This document shows, piece after piece, positions 32,216 through 40,954 of a DNA stretch of 64,000 bases (the stretch's first letter is position 1; the number at the start of each line of letters is the position of its first letter). The notes beneath the pieces are model-generated. The model did not search any database. It saw only the letters and a program-made list of their open reading frames with translations, and was not told the origin of the DNA. The translations under genes were made by a program, and so were the position numbers. Source of the DNA: Niveispirillum fermenti (lineage in GTDB: Bacteria > Pseudomonadota > Alphaproteobacteria > Azospirillales > Azospirillaceae); contig NZ_JBLTXA010000003.1 in the NCBI RefSeq assembly GCF_048066175.1, forward strand, positions 248,001 to 312,000, written 5' to 3'.

Positions 32216-35200
32216 ATGCGCGCTGTCCTGATCTGGATCGCCGCCGGCCTGGCGGGGCTTCTGGCACTGGTTTTGCTGCTGGTCATCGGCGCCGGTATCT
32301 GGCTGTCCACGCCATCGGGGCGTGACGTCATCCTGGCACAGGCACAGAAGGCCGTGCCGGGGCTGGTCGTGGAGGGGGCGGACGGCTCCATCTTCGACCT
32401 GCGCCTGGCCCGCGTGACGATGGCCGATGCCGACGGCATCTGGCTGATTGTCACCGATGCGAGGCTGGACTGGACCCCCTGGCCGCTGCTCGGCCGGTCG
32501 CTGGAGGTGGCGAAGGTCGGGGCTGCGACGGTGGATGTGGCCCGTCAGCCCCTGCCGTCGCCCGACCAGACGGAAGCCGGAACCACGCCGTTGCGTCTCC
32601 CCGTTTCCGTGACGGTGGACCGGCTGGCGGTGGGGCGGGTGACGCTGGGCGCTGCGCTGCTGGGCGGGGAGCCGGCGCTGCTGACCGTATCGGGCCATCT
32701 CAATCTGCCATCGGGCGAACTGGCCGGCGCCGGGGCGCTGGATATCGCGCGCATCGACGAGCATCCGGGCACGCTGGCCGTATCCGGCGCCTACCGGCCG
32801 GGCGGAAGGCTGACCCTGGCGGCGGAGGCGACGGAGGAAGGCAACGGACTGCTGGCGGAACTGCTGGATATTCCCGGCCGGCCGGCCGTCGTGCTGACGC
32901 TGCAGGGCGACGGCACCCTGTCGGACTGGACCGGCACGGCAACGGCCAAGGCCGGCGATCAGGCCGATGCCCGCGCGGAATTCCGTATCCGGCCCGTCGG
33001 CACCAAGTTGACCTTCGGCCTGGATCTTGCCGGCAACATGCAGGCCCTGCTGCCGCCATCCATCCGTGACCTGGTCGGGCCGGATCTGAAGGTGGGGGCC
33101 GGTGGCCTGATCGATCCGGGCAAGCTGATCGCGCTGGACGGCGTGGGGATCGAGGCCGCCATCGGCCGGGTGTCCGGCGGCGGCCAGTTCGATCTTGAAA
33201 CAAGGGCGCTGAATGTCGGTGCCTGGGTGGAGGTGCCCGACGCCGCACCCCTGGACCCGATGGTGGCACCGGCCGCCTTCGCCGCGGCGCGCGGCAGCCT
33301 GACCCTGACGGGCACGCCGGAGGCGCCGCATCTGGCCACCGACATGGTGCTGGACCGTGTCGTCCTGCCCGACCTGACGGCCGCGACGCTGGGCATCAAG
33401 GGTGTCGTGAAGGCCGAGCCGGGGATGGAAAAGATCGACGTTGCGGCCGACATGGCGCTGCAGGGGCTGGCGGGGCCGCTGGCGACCCTGACAGGCCCGC
33501 GCGCCACCATGGTGACGCGCGCCGTCCTGACGCCGGCCCCGGGCCGTATCGATCTGTCGCAACTGGCCTTCAACGGCACTTCCATGACCGCGACGGCCAA
33601 GGGTGTACTGACCGGCTGGGGTCAGGATGGCGATCTGGCCATCAACATGGCGGCCCGCAATCTGGCGCCGCTGTCCAACATGGCCGGCCGGCCCCTGTCC
33701 GGCGCCATGACGGCAGAGGCCACGGTGCGCCGCCGCAACGGCGAGACGGCGGTCCTGCTGAAGGGCCAGGCCGACGGGCTGGGCGTGGGCCAGGACCAGG
33801 CCAACGCATTGCTGGCCGGGCGCACCGAACTGACGGCCGATATCACGGTAGGGGCGGAAACGGTGCTGCGCGCGCTGTCGGTGCGCACCCCGCTGATGAG
33901 CCTGACGGCCCAGGGCCGCTATGGGGCGGATGGCATCACGGCCGACGCCACGGCGGAGGTGCCGGACCTGTCGCCGCTGTCGCGCGGGCTGGGCATGGAA
34001 ATGGTGGGTGCGGTCACGGCCCGCCTGCGCAGCCCCGTCGCGGACAGCCTGGAACTGGAGGTGCGCGGCGATGGTGTGGTGCTGGACGGGCTGAGACTGC
34101 CCGACACGCGCCTGGACGCGCGTCTGGCCAATGCGACCACGGCGCCCAACGGCCGTGCCACGCTGGAAACCAGGCTGAACGGTCAGCGCATCGCGGCGGA
34201 AACCAACCTGGCGCTGGCCGACGGCATCCTGGAGGTCGCTGACCTGGAGGCCGTGGTTGGCATCAACCGTTTCACGGGCGGGCTGCGGCTGGACACGGGC
34301 ACGGGACTGGCCAGCGGCCGGTTCCAGGGCACGGTGCCCGACCTGGGCATCCTGGCCTTCATCGCGGGGGACGAGGTCTGGGGCAATGGCACCATCGACC
34401 TGTCCCTGTCGGCCGAACAGGGCAGGCAGTCGCTGGACCTGAAGGCGGATTTCAAGGAGATCTGGCGCCGCTGGCACGGGCAGCGCGTCGCCACCATCTC
34501 GCTGGCCGCCCGGCTTGACGGCGCCGGCCGCGACCATCCGCTGGATGCCGGCTTCACCATCACCGGTGTGGATGCCGGCACGTTGGACCTGGACCGGATC
34601 ACGGGCAGCGCGCAGGGACCCCTGGCCGATCTGGCGCTGCGGTTCGATCTGGCGGGCAAGCGCGGCGCGGCGCCGCTGCGTCTGGCCATGGCTGCGCAGT
34701 TGGCGACGGGGGCCAAGGACGGCGTGACCCGCCTGGGACTGCGCGATCTGTCCGGCACCTACGCCGATACCGATTTCCACCTGGCCAATCCGGCCGACCT
34801 GGCCTTTGGCGAGGGGGTGGTCGGGGTCGACCGGCTGGTCGTGCTGGCCGGCGATGCGCGCATCGACCTGACGGCCGACCTGTCGGCTCGTGGTATCGAC
34901 GGACGGCTGGCCCTGTCGCGGGTGCCGCTGAACTGGGTACGCCTGATCGACCCCACCCTGACACTTTACGGCCATATCGACGGATCGGCCGAACTTTCGG
35001 GCAATGTGCGCGATCCGCGGGGCACGCTGTCGCTGAAACTGACCGATTTCGCCGTGACGCCGCAGGCGCAACGCGGGCCTTCGCCCATCGGCGCGACGCT
35101 GGCCGCGACCTGGCGCGATGGCCGCGTCGCGCTGGAGGCGCATGTCGATTCCGCCGGGTCCGGCGTCGGCCTGACGGCGCGGGGCGATCTGCCCCTGGTC

Positions 35201-36562
35201 ATGCAGGGATCGGTGACCAACATCGCCATTCCCACCGACCAGCCCGTCAGCGGCCGGTTGGAAGGCAACCTTGCCCTGCGGCGGCTGAATGATTTCCTGG
35301 CCAGCACGGGCGACCGGCTGGGCGGGCAGATGGTTCTGGACCTCACCCTGGGGGGCACGCTGGCGGAACGGCAATTGAGCGGGTCCGTCCGGCTGGAGAA
35401 TGCCCGGTATGAGAACCAGCAATGGGGCACCCAGATCACGGATATCCAGGCCGTGCTGACAGGCGACACCCAGGGCCTCTCCATCGAGCGATTCGAAGGC
35501 CGGACCGCCGGCGGCGGCACCGTCACCGTGGCCGGGTCGCTGGGATTGCGTCCCGAACTGGGCGACCGGCAGATCGACCTGCATCTGAAGGCCAACCGGG
35601 CCAAGCTGACCAATGTCGACATGGTGGAGGCCATTGCCGGTGCGGACATCACCGTGACGGGCAGCCTGACCGACGTGACCATCGCGGGCCGGGTGGATGT
35701 GCAGCAGGCCTATGTCCGCATGCCGGACAAACTGCCCTCCTCTGTCGTGCAGTTGAAGGTGGTGGAGATCAACCATCCCCGCCGCGTGCCGCCCCCGGGT
35801 GCCGTCAGCAGCGCCGACGCCACGCCGGAAGGCACGCCGCCGCCCAAGCTGGTCATCCGCTTCAATGTGGATATCGAGGCGCCCAACCAGATCTATGTCA
35901 GCGGGCGGGGCCTGGATGCCGAACTGAAGGCGTCGCTGAAGCTGCGCGGCACGTCGGAGGCACCACTGGTCACCGGCGGCGTCTCGCTGGTCAAGGGCGA
36001 GATGGCGCTGCTGGGCCAGACCTTCACCCTGTCGCGTGTCAATATCGGTTTCATGGGCGACAATGCCTTCGACCCGTCGCTGGACGTGTCGGCCCGCACC
36101 CAGCGGGGCGAGTTGACGGCCATCGTGGAAGTGTCGGGGCGGCCGTCGAAGCCCGTGGTGAAACTCTCGTCCGAACCGCCCTATCCGGAGGATGAGGTGC
36201 TGGCCCGGCTGCTGTTCAACCGTGGTGCCGGTCAGCTTTCGGCGCTGGAGGCCGTGCAGTTGGCGCAAAGTGCCGCCCAGCTTGCCGGCCTGTTCGGCAG
36301 TGGTCCCGGATTCGTGGACAATGTGAAACGCTCCCTGGGCGTGGATCGCCTTGAATTCCGGGGCAGCGAGGACGGGCAGGGCGCCGGCACGGTCGCGGCC
36401 GGCCGCTATGTCGGCGACAACATCTATATCGGCGTCGAGCAGGAACTGGGCACCGGACAGAGCAAGGCCACGGTGGAATACGGCATCACCCAGAACATCA
36501 AGGCCCGTGGCGAAGTCGGGACCGAAAGCAAGGTGGGCATCCAGTTCGAATGGGATTATTGA
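32216..36562 (+). CDS. tamB: translocation/assembly module subunit TamB
   Basis: 1448 residues, an AsmA/TamB (DUF490) protein. One N-terminal membrane helix (about residues 5-30) anchors it in the inner membrane. A very long repetitive beta region spans the periplasm, forming a hydrophobic groove in homologues. The C-terminal DUF490 domain (about 1100-1448) ends with GTESKVGIQFEWDY, which docks on TamA in homologues. GGGGAGG lies 6 bases upstream of the start. tamA-tamB order matches most proteobacteria. The antisense strand is open for almost the whole gene; this reflects codon bias. Confidence 0.94.
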   Translation: MRAVLIWIAAGLAGLLALVLLLVIGAGIWLSTPSGRDVILAQAQKAVPGLVVEGADGSIFDLRLARVTMADADGIWLIVTDARLDWTPWPLLGRSLEVAKVGAATVDVARQPLPSPDQTEAGTTPLRLPVSVTVDRLAVGRVTLGAALLGGEPALLTVSGHLNLPSGELAGAGALDIARIDEHPGTLAVSGAYRPGGRLTLAAEATEEGNGLLAELLDIPGRPAVVLTLQGDGTLSDWTGTATAKAGDQADARAEFRIRPVGTKLTFGLDLAGNMQALLPPSIRDLVGPDLKVGAGGLIDPGKLIALDGVGIEAAIGRVSGGGQFDLETRALNVGAWVEVPDAAPLDPMVAPAAFAAARGSLTLTGTPEAPHLATDMVLDRVVLPDLTAATLGIKGVVKAEPGMEKIDVAADMALQGLAGPLATLTGPRATMVTRAVLTPAPGRIDLSQLAFNGTSMTATAKGVLTGWGQDGDLAINMAARNLAPLSNMAGRPLSGAMTAEATVRRRNGETAVLLKGQADGLGVGQDQANALLAGRTELTADITVGAETVLRALSVRTPLMSLTAQGRYGADGITADATAEVPDLSPLSRGLGMEMVGAVTARLRSPVADSLELEVRGDGVVLDGLRLPDTRLDARLANATTAPNGRATLETRLNGQRIAAETNLALADGILEVADLEAVVGINRFTGGLRLDTGTGLASGRFQGTVPDLGILAFIAGDEVWGNGTIDLSLSAEQGRQSLDLKADFKEIWRRWHGQRVATISLAARLDGAGRDHPLDAGFTITGVDAGTLDLDRITGSAQGPLADLALRFDLAGKRGAAPLRLAMAAQLATGAKDGVTRLGLRDLSGTYADTDFHLANPADLAFGEGVVGVDRLVVLAGDARIDLTADLSARGIDGRLALSRVPLNWVRLIDPTLTLYGHIDGSAELSGNVRDPRGTLSLKLTDFAVTPQAQRGPSPIGATLAATWRDGRVALEAHVDSAGSGVGLTARGDLPLVMQGSVTNIAIPTDQPVSGRLEGNLALRRLNDFLASTGDRLGGQMVLDLTLGGTLAERQLSGSVRLENARYENQQWGTQITDIQAVLTGDTQGLSIERFEGRTAGGGTVTVAGSLGLRPELGDRQIDLHLKANRAKLTNVDMVEAIAGADITVTGSLTDVTIAGRVDVQQAYVRMPDKLPSSVVQLKVVEINHPRRVPPPGAVSSADATPEGTPPPKLVIRFNVDIEAPNQIYVSGRGLDAELKASLKLRGTSEAPLVTGGVSLVKGEMALLGQTFTLSRVNIGFMGDNAFDPSLDVSARTQRGELTAIVEVSGRPSKPVVKLSSEPPYPEDEVLARLLFNRGAGQLSALEAVQLAQSAAQLAGLFGSGPGFVDNVKRSLGVDRLEFRGSEDGQGAGTVAAGRYVGDNIYIGVEQELGTGQSKATVEYGITQNIKARGEVGTESKVGIQFEWDY

Positions 36563-36686
36563 CCGGAGCCGGTCCCCCGACCGCCATTCGCCCCGTCCGA
36601 TCTCTTCCACGGGTCCGGACGGACGGCACCCGAAAAGCGGGATGCGACGGCAGGGCATGCTTTGGAGTGTGAAAATCAGGGCATGA

Positions 36687-36714
36687 AAAAAGGGGCGGTC
36701 ACCCGCCCCTTTTT
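36687..36714. terminator. bidirectional intrinsic terminator between tamB and galU
   Basis: 12-bp stem AAAAAGGGGCGG / CCGCCCCTTTTT with loop TCAC. Serves tamB on the plus strand and galU on the minus strand. Confidence 0.9.
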
Positions 36715-36760
36715 ATCACCTTGCTTTTACCATTGCGCGAAGCCGGACGGGAAGCCGGTC

Positions 36761-37654
36761 CTACAACATCGCCTTCAATGCCGTGCGCACCTTCTCCGAC
36801 ATGTCGGGCCGGTTCAGGGCATAGGCGACATTGGCCAGCACGAAGCCCAGCTTGTCGCCGCAATCGAAGCGCTCGCCCTCGAACTTGAACCCGTGGAAGG
36901 GCTGGTTGCCGATCAGCTTGGCCATGGCGTCGGTCAACTGGATCTCCCCGCCCGCGCCCTTCTCGAACACCGACAGGTGCTTGAACACCTCGGGCTGCAG
37001 GATGTAACGGCCCTGGATCGATAGGTTGCTGGGCGCCACGGCGGGGTCCGGCTTCTCCACCAGCCCCTTCACGGCGACCAGCTTTCCATCCTCCGACGCG
37101 ATGTCGAGGATGCCGTATTTGTTCGTCTGTTCCCGCGGCACCTCGAACACGGACAACAGATTGCCGCCGACCTGTTCATAGGCGTCCATCATCTGCGCAA
37201 GGCAGGGTCTGGTTCCCAGCACCTGCTCATCAGGCAGCAGCACGGCAAAGGGCTCATTGCCCACAAATTCGCGCGCGCACCAGACGGCATGGCCCAGGCC
37301 CAGCGGCTCGGCCTGTCGGACATAGGAGAGATAGCCCGACTCGATCTGGATATCCTCGACGATCTTCAGCAGTTCGGCCTTGCCGCGACGGCGCAGCGTC
37401 TCGTTCAGCTCGTAATTGAGGTCGAAATGGTCTTCCAGCGGGCTCTTGCCGCGACTGGTGACGAAGCAGAACTGGTCGATGCCGGCGGCCTTGGCCTCAT
37501 CCACGGCATGCTGGATCAGTGGCCGGTCGGCCAGGGGCAGCATTTCCTTCGGGATGGCCTTGGTCGCCGGCAGGAAGCGGGTGCCCAGACCTGCGACCGG
37601 GAATACGGCCTTGCGCACTTTTTGGGGCATCTTGGAGCCTGTATTGAATGCCAT
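36761..37654 (-). CDS. galU: UTP-glucose-1-phosphate uridylyltransferase
   Basis: 297 residues. Makes UDP-glucose from glucose-1-phosphate for envelope polysaccharides. The nucleotidyltransferase start KAVFPVAGLGTRFLPATKAIPKEM, LLPDEQVL, and VEKPDPAVAPSNLSIQGRYIL are diagnostic. Start taken at ATG 37654 (MAFNTGSKM); ATG 37630 (MPQKVRK) also has an AGG at a good distance. Stands alone on the minus strand; functionally connected to the phosphohexomutase at 43 kb, which can provide glucose-1-phosphate. Confidence 0.96.
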   Translation of the reverse strand: MAFNTGSKMPQKVRKAVFPVAGLGTRFLPATKAIPKEMLPLADRPLIQHAVDEAKAAGIDQFCFVTSRGKSPLEDHFDLNYELNETLRRRGKAELLKIVEDIQIESGYLSYVRQAEPLGLGHAVWCAREFVGNEPFAVLLPDEQVLGTRPCLAQMMDAYEQVGGNLLSVFEVPREQTNKYGILDIASEDGKLVAVKGLVEKPDPAVAPSNLSIQGRYILQPEVFKHLSVFEKGAGGEIQLTDAMAKLIGNQPFHGFKFEGERFDCGDKLGFVLANVAYALNRPDMSEKVRTALKAML

Positions 37655-37968
37655 GATCGATCTGTCCCGCACCTTCAGGTCTTCAGACCGTGGGTGCCTT
37701 CTCCTGTTGTGCCATGCCGGACCCCCGCTTCGCAACAAAGCCGGGAGAACGGGCCCCGCTTGTCGGGGAAGGGAGGCAGGATGACTGGCCCCCTCCCTGT
37801 CAACACGGCGGCAATGAGATAGTTGTCACAGACAGCCGCATGATTTTGATTTATTAAGGGTGTGATGCTGACCACAAAGTGGCAGGATCGGAAGGATGGC
37901 CATCCGGGGCCTGCGTGGGCGGCGCGGGCGGGTGGCTGCACGTTTTATGATTGGGCTGGGATCGACGA
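37655..37968. other. 314-base divergent gap between galU and the response-regulator gene
   Basis: No gene seen. The AT-richer part (about 37810-37870, including TTGTCACAGACAGCC and TGATTTATTAAGGG) probably contains promoters for one or both genes. No palindrome of note was found. Confidence 0.4.
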
Positions 37969-38631
37969 ATGAAAATCCTGATAGGCGACGACCATCTGTT
38001 GTTTCGCGAAGGGCTTTGCCGACTTTTGACCCAATTGGACAGCCAGGCCAGCTTTGTCGAGGCGGGCACGTTCGATGAGGTCCGGGAACTGGCCCGGGAT
38101 GGGCAGGATTTTGATCTGGTCCTGCTGGACCTGCAGATGCCGGGCTTTCCGGGTTTCAATGGTGTCCAGGAAGTGTGCGAGGCGCAGGCCGGCACCCCCG
38201 TTGTCATCGTTTCGGCGTCCGAATCGCAGGCCGACGTGCGTGCCGCGCTGGATGCTGGCGCGTCGGGCTATATCCCCAAATCCTCTTCCGTGAAGATCAT
38301 GCTGTCGGCGCTGAACCTGATCTTCTCCGGTGGCGTCTATGTGCCGCCGGCTGCCCTGCTGGGTGATGGGCCCGGTGTCGGGGGTGGTGCCGGCGGGCTC
38401 CCCGGTGTATCGCCGGGTCCTGGCGGTGGCGCCGGCGGCACCCCTGCCCTGACCCAGCGTCAGCGCGATGTGTTGCGCTGCCTGCGTGAAGGCAAGTCGA
38501 ACAAGCAGATCGCCTATGAGCTGGGCCTTTCGGAAGGCACCGTGAAGATCCATGTCACGGCCGTCATGCGCAGCCTGGGCGTGCGCAACCGCACCCAGGC
38601 CGTGATCGCGTCCAGCGATATGCCCTCCTGA
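37969..38631 (+). CDS. LuxR/NarL-type response regulator (orphan)
   Basis: 220 residues. Receiver domain (about 1-120): acidic pair in LIGDDH, phospho-acceptor Asp in LVLLDLQMPG, conserved Ser/Thr in VIVSASES and Lys in GYIPKSSS. A Gly/Pro-rich linker (about 128-160) joins it to a LuxR-type HTH: LTQRQRDVLRCLREGKSNKQ and LSEGTVKIHVTAVMRSLGV. Binds DNA when phosphorylated. No histidine kinase is adjacent. The start MKILIGDD has GGGA 9-10 bases upstream. Confidence 0.93.
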   Translation: MKILIGDDHLLFREGLCRLLTQLDSQASFVEAGTFDEVRELARDGQDFDLVLLDLQMPGFPGFNGVQEVCEAQAGTPVVIVSASESQADVRAALDAGASGYIPKSSSVKIMLSALNLIFSGGVYVPPAALLGDGPGVGGGAGGLPGVSPGPGGGAGGTPALTQRQRDVLRCLREGKSNKQIAYELGLSEGTVKIHVTAVMRSLGVRNRTQAVIASSDMPS

Positions 38632-38651
38632 ACCCTCCGCACGGGTCAAGC

Positions 38652-39596
38652 ATGACGCATGCCGATGTGACGGCCCCGACGGCAACGCCGCTCGGGGCCA
38701 CTGCCTATCTGGCGGCCGAGGATTATCTGGAACCGCTTTTGGTCGAACTGGGCGACGTGCGGTCCGTGCATGGGCGCCTGGTGCTGGCCGACGGGCCGCC
38801 GCGCCCGGCCGCCTGGGCGCAGAATGTCTGGTACGACCCGGTTCTGATTCCGATCCAGTCGATCAAGCAGGGGGCCAAGGCCCTGCGCGCCATCCAGCGC
38901 AATTGGGCGCTGTACGGTTTCCAGCATCACCGCCGCGCGCAACTGATCCAGGATAACCTGCCCCATGTTTCGGCCCGGCCGCTGGTCTTTCCGGCGCCGG
39001 CGCCGACGGCGCCGCTGGGGTCCTGGACATTGCTGAACGAAAATACGATTCTGGCGGCGGCGCATTGCGCCAGCCCGTTCCGCAATGGCGAGATCGAGTT
39101 TGTCGAGGACAAGGTCACGCCTCCCAACCGCGCCTATCTGAAGCTGTGGGAGGCGTTCACCCGGATCGGCCATACGCCGAAGCCGGGGGAACAATGCATC
39201 GATCTGGGCGCCTGCCCCGGGGGCTGGACCTGGGTCATGCAAAGCTGTGGCGCGCGTGTGATTGCCGTGGACAAGGCACCGCTCGACCCCGCCATCGCGG
39301 CCTTGCCCGGTGTCACGGAACGGCGGGAAAGCGCCTTCGGCCTCAAGCCCGCCGATATCGGACCCGTCGATTGGCTGGCCTGCGACGTGATCTGCTACCC
39401 CTCGCGGCTTTACCGCATGATCCAGGGCTGGCTGCTATCGGGACTGGCGCGCAATTATGTCTGCACCCTGAAATTCCAGGGGGAAACGGACCATGAGACG
39501 GCGCGCGCGTTCGCCGCCATTCCAGGTTCGCAACTGGTCCACCTGTGCCAGAACAAGCACGAGTTGACCTGGATACGGCTGGCTGCGGATGCGTGA
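38652..39596 (+). CDS. RlmM-like 23S rRNA 2'-O-ribose methyltransferase
   Basis: 314 residues. An RNA-recognition N-terminal part is followed by an FtsJ-type methyltransferase: SAM motif CIDLGACPGGWTWVM, then VDKAPLDP, DWLACDVICYPSRL and CTLKFQGETDHE, consistent with the K-D-K-E catalytic set. E. coli RlmM (about 366 residues) modifies C2498 of 23S rRNA; this is shorter, so the target is inferred. It starts 20 bases after the response-regulator stop and may be cotranscribed. Confidence 0.82.
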   Translation: MTHADVTAPTATPLGATAYLAAEDYLEPLLVELGDVRSVHGRLVLADGPPRPAAWAQNVWYDPVLIPIQSIKQGAKALRAIQRNWALYGFQHHRRAQLIQDNLPHVSARPLVFPAPAPTAPLGSWTLLNENTILAAAHCASPFRNGEIEFVEDKVTPPNRAYLKLWEAFTRIGHTPKPGEQCIDLGACPGGWTWVMQSCGARVIAVDKAPLDPAIAALPGVTERRESAFGLKPADIGPVDWLACDVICYPSRLYRMIQGWLLSGLARNYVCTLKFQGETDHETARAFAAIPGSQLVHLCQNKHELTWIRLAADA

Positions 39597-39634
39597 TACC
39601 CGCCTGCGATGGGGGACCTCGTCGCAGGCGGGTA
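39597..39634. terminator. strong hairpin between convergent genes
   Basis: 13-bp perfect stem TACCCGCCTGCGA / TCGCAGGCGGGTA with a 12-base loop, starting right after the rlmM-like stop codon and 10 bases from the stop of the convergent pentapeptide gene. No T run, so termination may need help or the hairpin may stabilise the 3' ends. Confidence 0.55.
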
Positions 39635-39644
39635 CATCCGGCGC

Positions 39645-40856
39645 TTACCGCATGCGGAAGCGGTTACGCAGGCCCAGGCTGATCAGGAACAGCAGGACCA
39701 GTCCCAAAACGGTTTGCAGGCCGCTCAGCAAGTATGCCCAATCCGGCAGGCCTTGCAGGGTTTCCGGATCGATCAGATCCTTGCGCAGACCGAGCGAGCC
39801 CAGCGTATTGGCTGTGCTGATCCCCAGTGACAGGAACAGGTCCCGAGGCTCCTTGACCCACCAGAGTGGGAGGGCCCCGACAATGATCACCCCCATGAGC
39901 CATATGAAAGGCCGCACGAAGCTCTGTCCATAATTGCAAAGAACGCGATAAAGAAGGAACGGCCATTTGCTGCGATCAGGCGCGATGACCCGGCGGCATT
40001 CAAGTTCCATGGCAAAGAATTTCAGTTCGTCTTCATGCTTCTTCAGCCGGTCCATTTCAAGCTTCAAACGCTCATAGGCAATGATGAACCGGCTTGCATC
40101 GCCCTGCGTCGGCGGGGCGGGGAATTTTGCCTCCCATATGGTGCCCTCGTGCAGTTTGGCGCCGGCAAAGTCCGGTGGATAGCGTTTGAAATTGCATCTT
40201 TCGAATGTAGTGCGCGCCTTCATCTCTGTATTGACGAAGGTAATGCTGCTGCCGAAGGTTGCGCTCTCAAAGTATACGCTTTTCTCGAACACGGCATTCT
40301 CGAAGCTGGTGGACTTATGGAATTTGGCTGACTCGAAATAAATCGTATTGGAAAAGACTGTACGGCAGAAACTGGACCTTTCATGGAATATCGAGTTATT
40401 GAATTTGGCCATTTTCATCAGCTTTGAGTCGTCAAAATTTACATCCCCGACAAACGCGACGCTGCTGAAATTGGCTTCATCCTTGAAGGTCGTATTATTG
40501 AAGTCGCATTTCCTGCGGAAAACATAGCCTTGGAAAGATACGGGTTTCTCGAATATACACCCGGAGAAATTGATATTTTCCGAAACGGAGGGGAGGGCGA
40601 TGGATCGACCATCGGCTCTCGCCGCAAATTTCCGGCGAAGCGCGGATAATTCCTCATCTGTCAGGGGGACTTTTTCCGCGTCGGAAATGCCGGGTGCGGT
40701 TGGCCCGGTTGAGGATGCATAGTAGCGGTTCCAGGCGATGCGATTGGCGTTGATCCGGTCCTGGTCATCGGCGGCAGGGACGCCGTCGATGGTGGCCAGC
40801 AGGTAGAATGGATTGTCTTCGGGATTGGAACCAAAATTGGATGTTACTTCGGACAT
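39645..40856 (-). CDS. pentapeptide-like repeat protein with C-terminal membrane segments, AT-rich
   Basis: 403 residues. An N-terminal region with LTDEELSALRRKFAARADG (about 65-85) is followed by F-centred pentapeptide-like repeats (about 95-240, such as ANFSS, AKFNN and SFENA). A charged helical stretch (LKLEMDRLKKHEDELKFFAME) then leads to two hydrophobic segments (about 320-345 and 375-395) near the C-terminus. It is probably an inner-membrane protein with a cytoplasmic repeat domain; function unknown. Base composition, especially 40150-40860, is clearly poorer in G+C than all neighbours, which suggests transfer. AGGGAAAG precedes the ATG at 40856 and lies within an inverted repeat. Confidence 0.85.
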   Translation of the reverse strand: MSEVTSNFGSNPEDNPFYLLATIDGVPAADDQDRINANRIAWNRYYASSTGPTAPGISDAEKVPLTDEELSALRRKFAARADGRSIALPSVSENINFSGCIFEKPVSFQGYVFRRKCDFNNTTFKDEANFSSVAFVGDVNFDDSKLMKMAKFNNSIFHERSSFCRTVFSNTIYFESAKFHKSTSFENAVFEKSVYFESATFGSSITFVNTEMKARTTFERCNFKRYPPDFAGAKLHEGTIWEAKFPAPPTQGDASRFIIAYERLKLEMDRLKKHEDELKFFAMELECRRVIAPDRSKWPFLLYRVLCNYGQSFVRPFIWLMGVIIVGALPLWWVKEPRDLFLSLGISTANTLGSLGLRKDLIDPETLQGLPDWAYLLSGLQTVLGLVLLFLISLGLRNRFRMR

Positions 40857-40861
40857 GGTCT

Positions 40862-40914
40862 TTCCCTGATTATAATTGTATTTATTTATAATAATACAAC
40901 TTATGATCAGGGAA
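40862..40914 (-). promoter_or_regulatory. inverted repeat enclosing the ribosome binding site of the AT-rich pentapeptide gene
   Basis: Arms TTCCCTGAT (40862-40870) and ATCAGGGAA (40906-40914) with an inner pair TTGTATT (40876-40882) / AATACAA (40893-40899) in a very AT-rich core. On the minus strand the promoter-proximal arm would pair with the Shine-Dalgarno AGGGAA. It could be an RNA structure that hides the ribosome site, or a protein operator over the promoter. The sequence alone cannot decide. Confidence 0.6.
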
Positions 40915-40954
40915 GGAAATCGTTCTGTTGGCACCTCCTGCCGGGGCCGCGCGC

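Noticed and set aside
32165..36658. 1497-codon open frame antisense to tamB
   Set aside because: Low-complexity His/Gln/Arg-rich translation with no domains. It results from strong third-position G/C bias in tamB, which has clear family features and a good ribosome site.
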